DNA of 64,000 nt from Halocaridina rubra (lineage: Eukaryota; Arthropoda; Malacostraca; Decapoda; Atyidae). A program made the position numbers and the translations under genes. Shown piece after piece: positions 63,369-64,000 of the stretch. The notes beneath the pieces were generated by a model. It was not told where the DNA came from, did no database searches, and was given only the letters and a program-made list of their open reading frames with translations. The stretch lies in the NCBI GenBank assembly GCA_037179515.1, contig JAXCGZ010015165.1, positions 62,001 through 126,000 of the forward strand, read 5' to 3'. Each line of letters starts with the position of its first letter. Position 1 is the stretch's first letter.

Positions 63369-64000
63369 TTACATAGGAAGCTTCTTGAATGTGTCGAAGC
63401 CAATGGTATCTCTCACCCAAAAATCTTCTGGCAATATAATGACTTCGTCGAATTTCTGGGTACCCTGTAGAGCATGGAGTTTGGGAATGTTCCCTTTATA
63501 CTTCTGTACATCATCATTTGAGAAAGTATCAACAATAATGGAAGAGTGAGAAAGTAACATATTCTGAATGTTGTCTTTAGTTAGAGGCACGTCGGGGTCG
63601 GCACGCAACTGTTCCTTGATTGTGCGGTCGACAGTTTCCCTGATGCTGTCGGCATTCCCGATCTGATGGCACTGTTCCAAGAAAATCCACCTAAAACACA
63701 CACCATAAGCCTGAGCAAAGTTTTTCATGTAAAAGAAATTAGTCCTGTTTCTATATTTATTCCAGGGACTATCTGAGATAACATTTATCTTTTTTTTCCC
63801 TGCTTTAGCTATACTTAGTAGTATCTTTTCTAAACCTGCCCAGATACCCGATGTAGAGTAGTCTTTGCTATCAGAAATTGCTGCCAGAGCCTGCTCACAG
63901 CTCTGACTCCAGAGATAACCAGTTAAAACACTAAAAACAGCTGTGGGCTCTGAAGTGGCGGGGTTCGAGTCAGTATTTCGACAGACAGACACAGGAGAAC
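63369..64000 (-). CDS. Partial open frame, probable RNase-H-fold transposase-like C-terminal region
   Basis: The minus-strand frame is open from the right window edge to TAA at 63369-63371, at least 210 codons; the true start lies outside. Landmarks are IWAGLEKILLSIAKAG, KINVISDSPWNKYRNRTNFF, then FRWIFLEQCHQIGNADSIRETVDRTI. The spacing of a SD-x-N-x-YRN segment and a later FLE-x-x-H-x-x-G-x-AD segment recalls a family of transposon-derived proteins in invertebrates with a GHGKGxxDG-type motif. Here that motif is altered (CHQIGNADS), so catalytic function is doubtful. The lack of stops, in a neighbourhood of broken elements, suggests a young element or a retained host gene. The assignment is from memory of motif patterns only and is uncertain. 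Confidence 0.5.
   Translation of the reverse strand, partial: SPVSVCRNTDSNPATSEPTAVFSVLTGYLWSQSCEQALAAISDSKDYSTSGIWAGLEKILLSIAKAGKKKINVISDSPWNKYRNRTNFFYMKNFAQAYGVCFRWIFLEQCHQIGNADSIRETVDRTIKEQLRADPDVPLTKDNIQNMLLSHSSIIVDTFSNDDVQKYKGNIPKLHALQGTQKFDEVIILPEDFWVRDTIGFDTFKKLPM

Overview
The window looks like repeat-rich nuclear DNA from an invertebrate animal. The Tigger, CR1-like, BEL/Pao and Mutator-like families present, together with the extreme (TA)n, (AAT)n and (AG)n microsatellite load, suggest a decapod crustacean; that assignment is inference. I see no bacterial operons and no confidently intact host gene. Nearly everything recognisable is a transposable element, a broken transposon gene or a simple repeat. 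Boundaries were read by eye and may be off by a few bases.

Region by region. 1-4.4 kb: a BEL/Pao retrotransposon on the minus strand, with an open gag, one TAG, an open but internally deleted pol that runs off the left edge, and a probable 5' leader/LTR. 4.4-16.9 kb: a mosaic of TA-flanked DNA elements. These are short Tigger derivatives, fold-back elements with long inverted arms and Tigger-like ends, a second pogo lineage, two SINE types and a three-unit tRNA-like inverted repeat. Almost every element end touches a (TA)n tract. 16.9-21.4 kb: a full-length Tigger element whose transposase has an intact catalytic triad but four in-frame stops. 21.5-29.6 kb: a large inverted tandem array, 15 minus-strand and 16 plus-strand units of 273 bp, each carrying a tRNA-like head with RNA polymerase III A and B boxes. 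29.7-32.1 kb: a second, catalytically damaged Tigger on the minus strand.

32.2-35.3 kb: another fold-back element, split by a 5'-truncated LINE. 35.3-39.6 kb: degenerate repeats and a Mutator-like transposase pseudogene. 39.6-45.9 kb: nested remains. A TIGD1-like Tigger is split by an I-clade LINE bracketed by inverted repeats, followed by a Ty3/Gypsy fragment, a 390-bp (GAA)n tract and a second TIGD1-like element. 45.9-59.0 kb: five consecutive copies of one CR1-like LINE, all minus strand and head to tail, each a different derivative. 59.0-63.4 kb: the calmest stretch, with SINE pieces and no supported gene. 63.4-64.0 kb: an open minus-strand reading frame running off the right edge, probably from a transposase-like RNase-H-fold family.

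How the parts may work together (inference): a Tigger transposase supplied in trans could have mobilised the short Tigger derivatives and the fold-back elements, since they share its terminal sequence and TA target. The tRNA-like inverted element has constant outer ends at two loci, both abutting TA repeats. It is the best candidate here for a previously undescribed element type.
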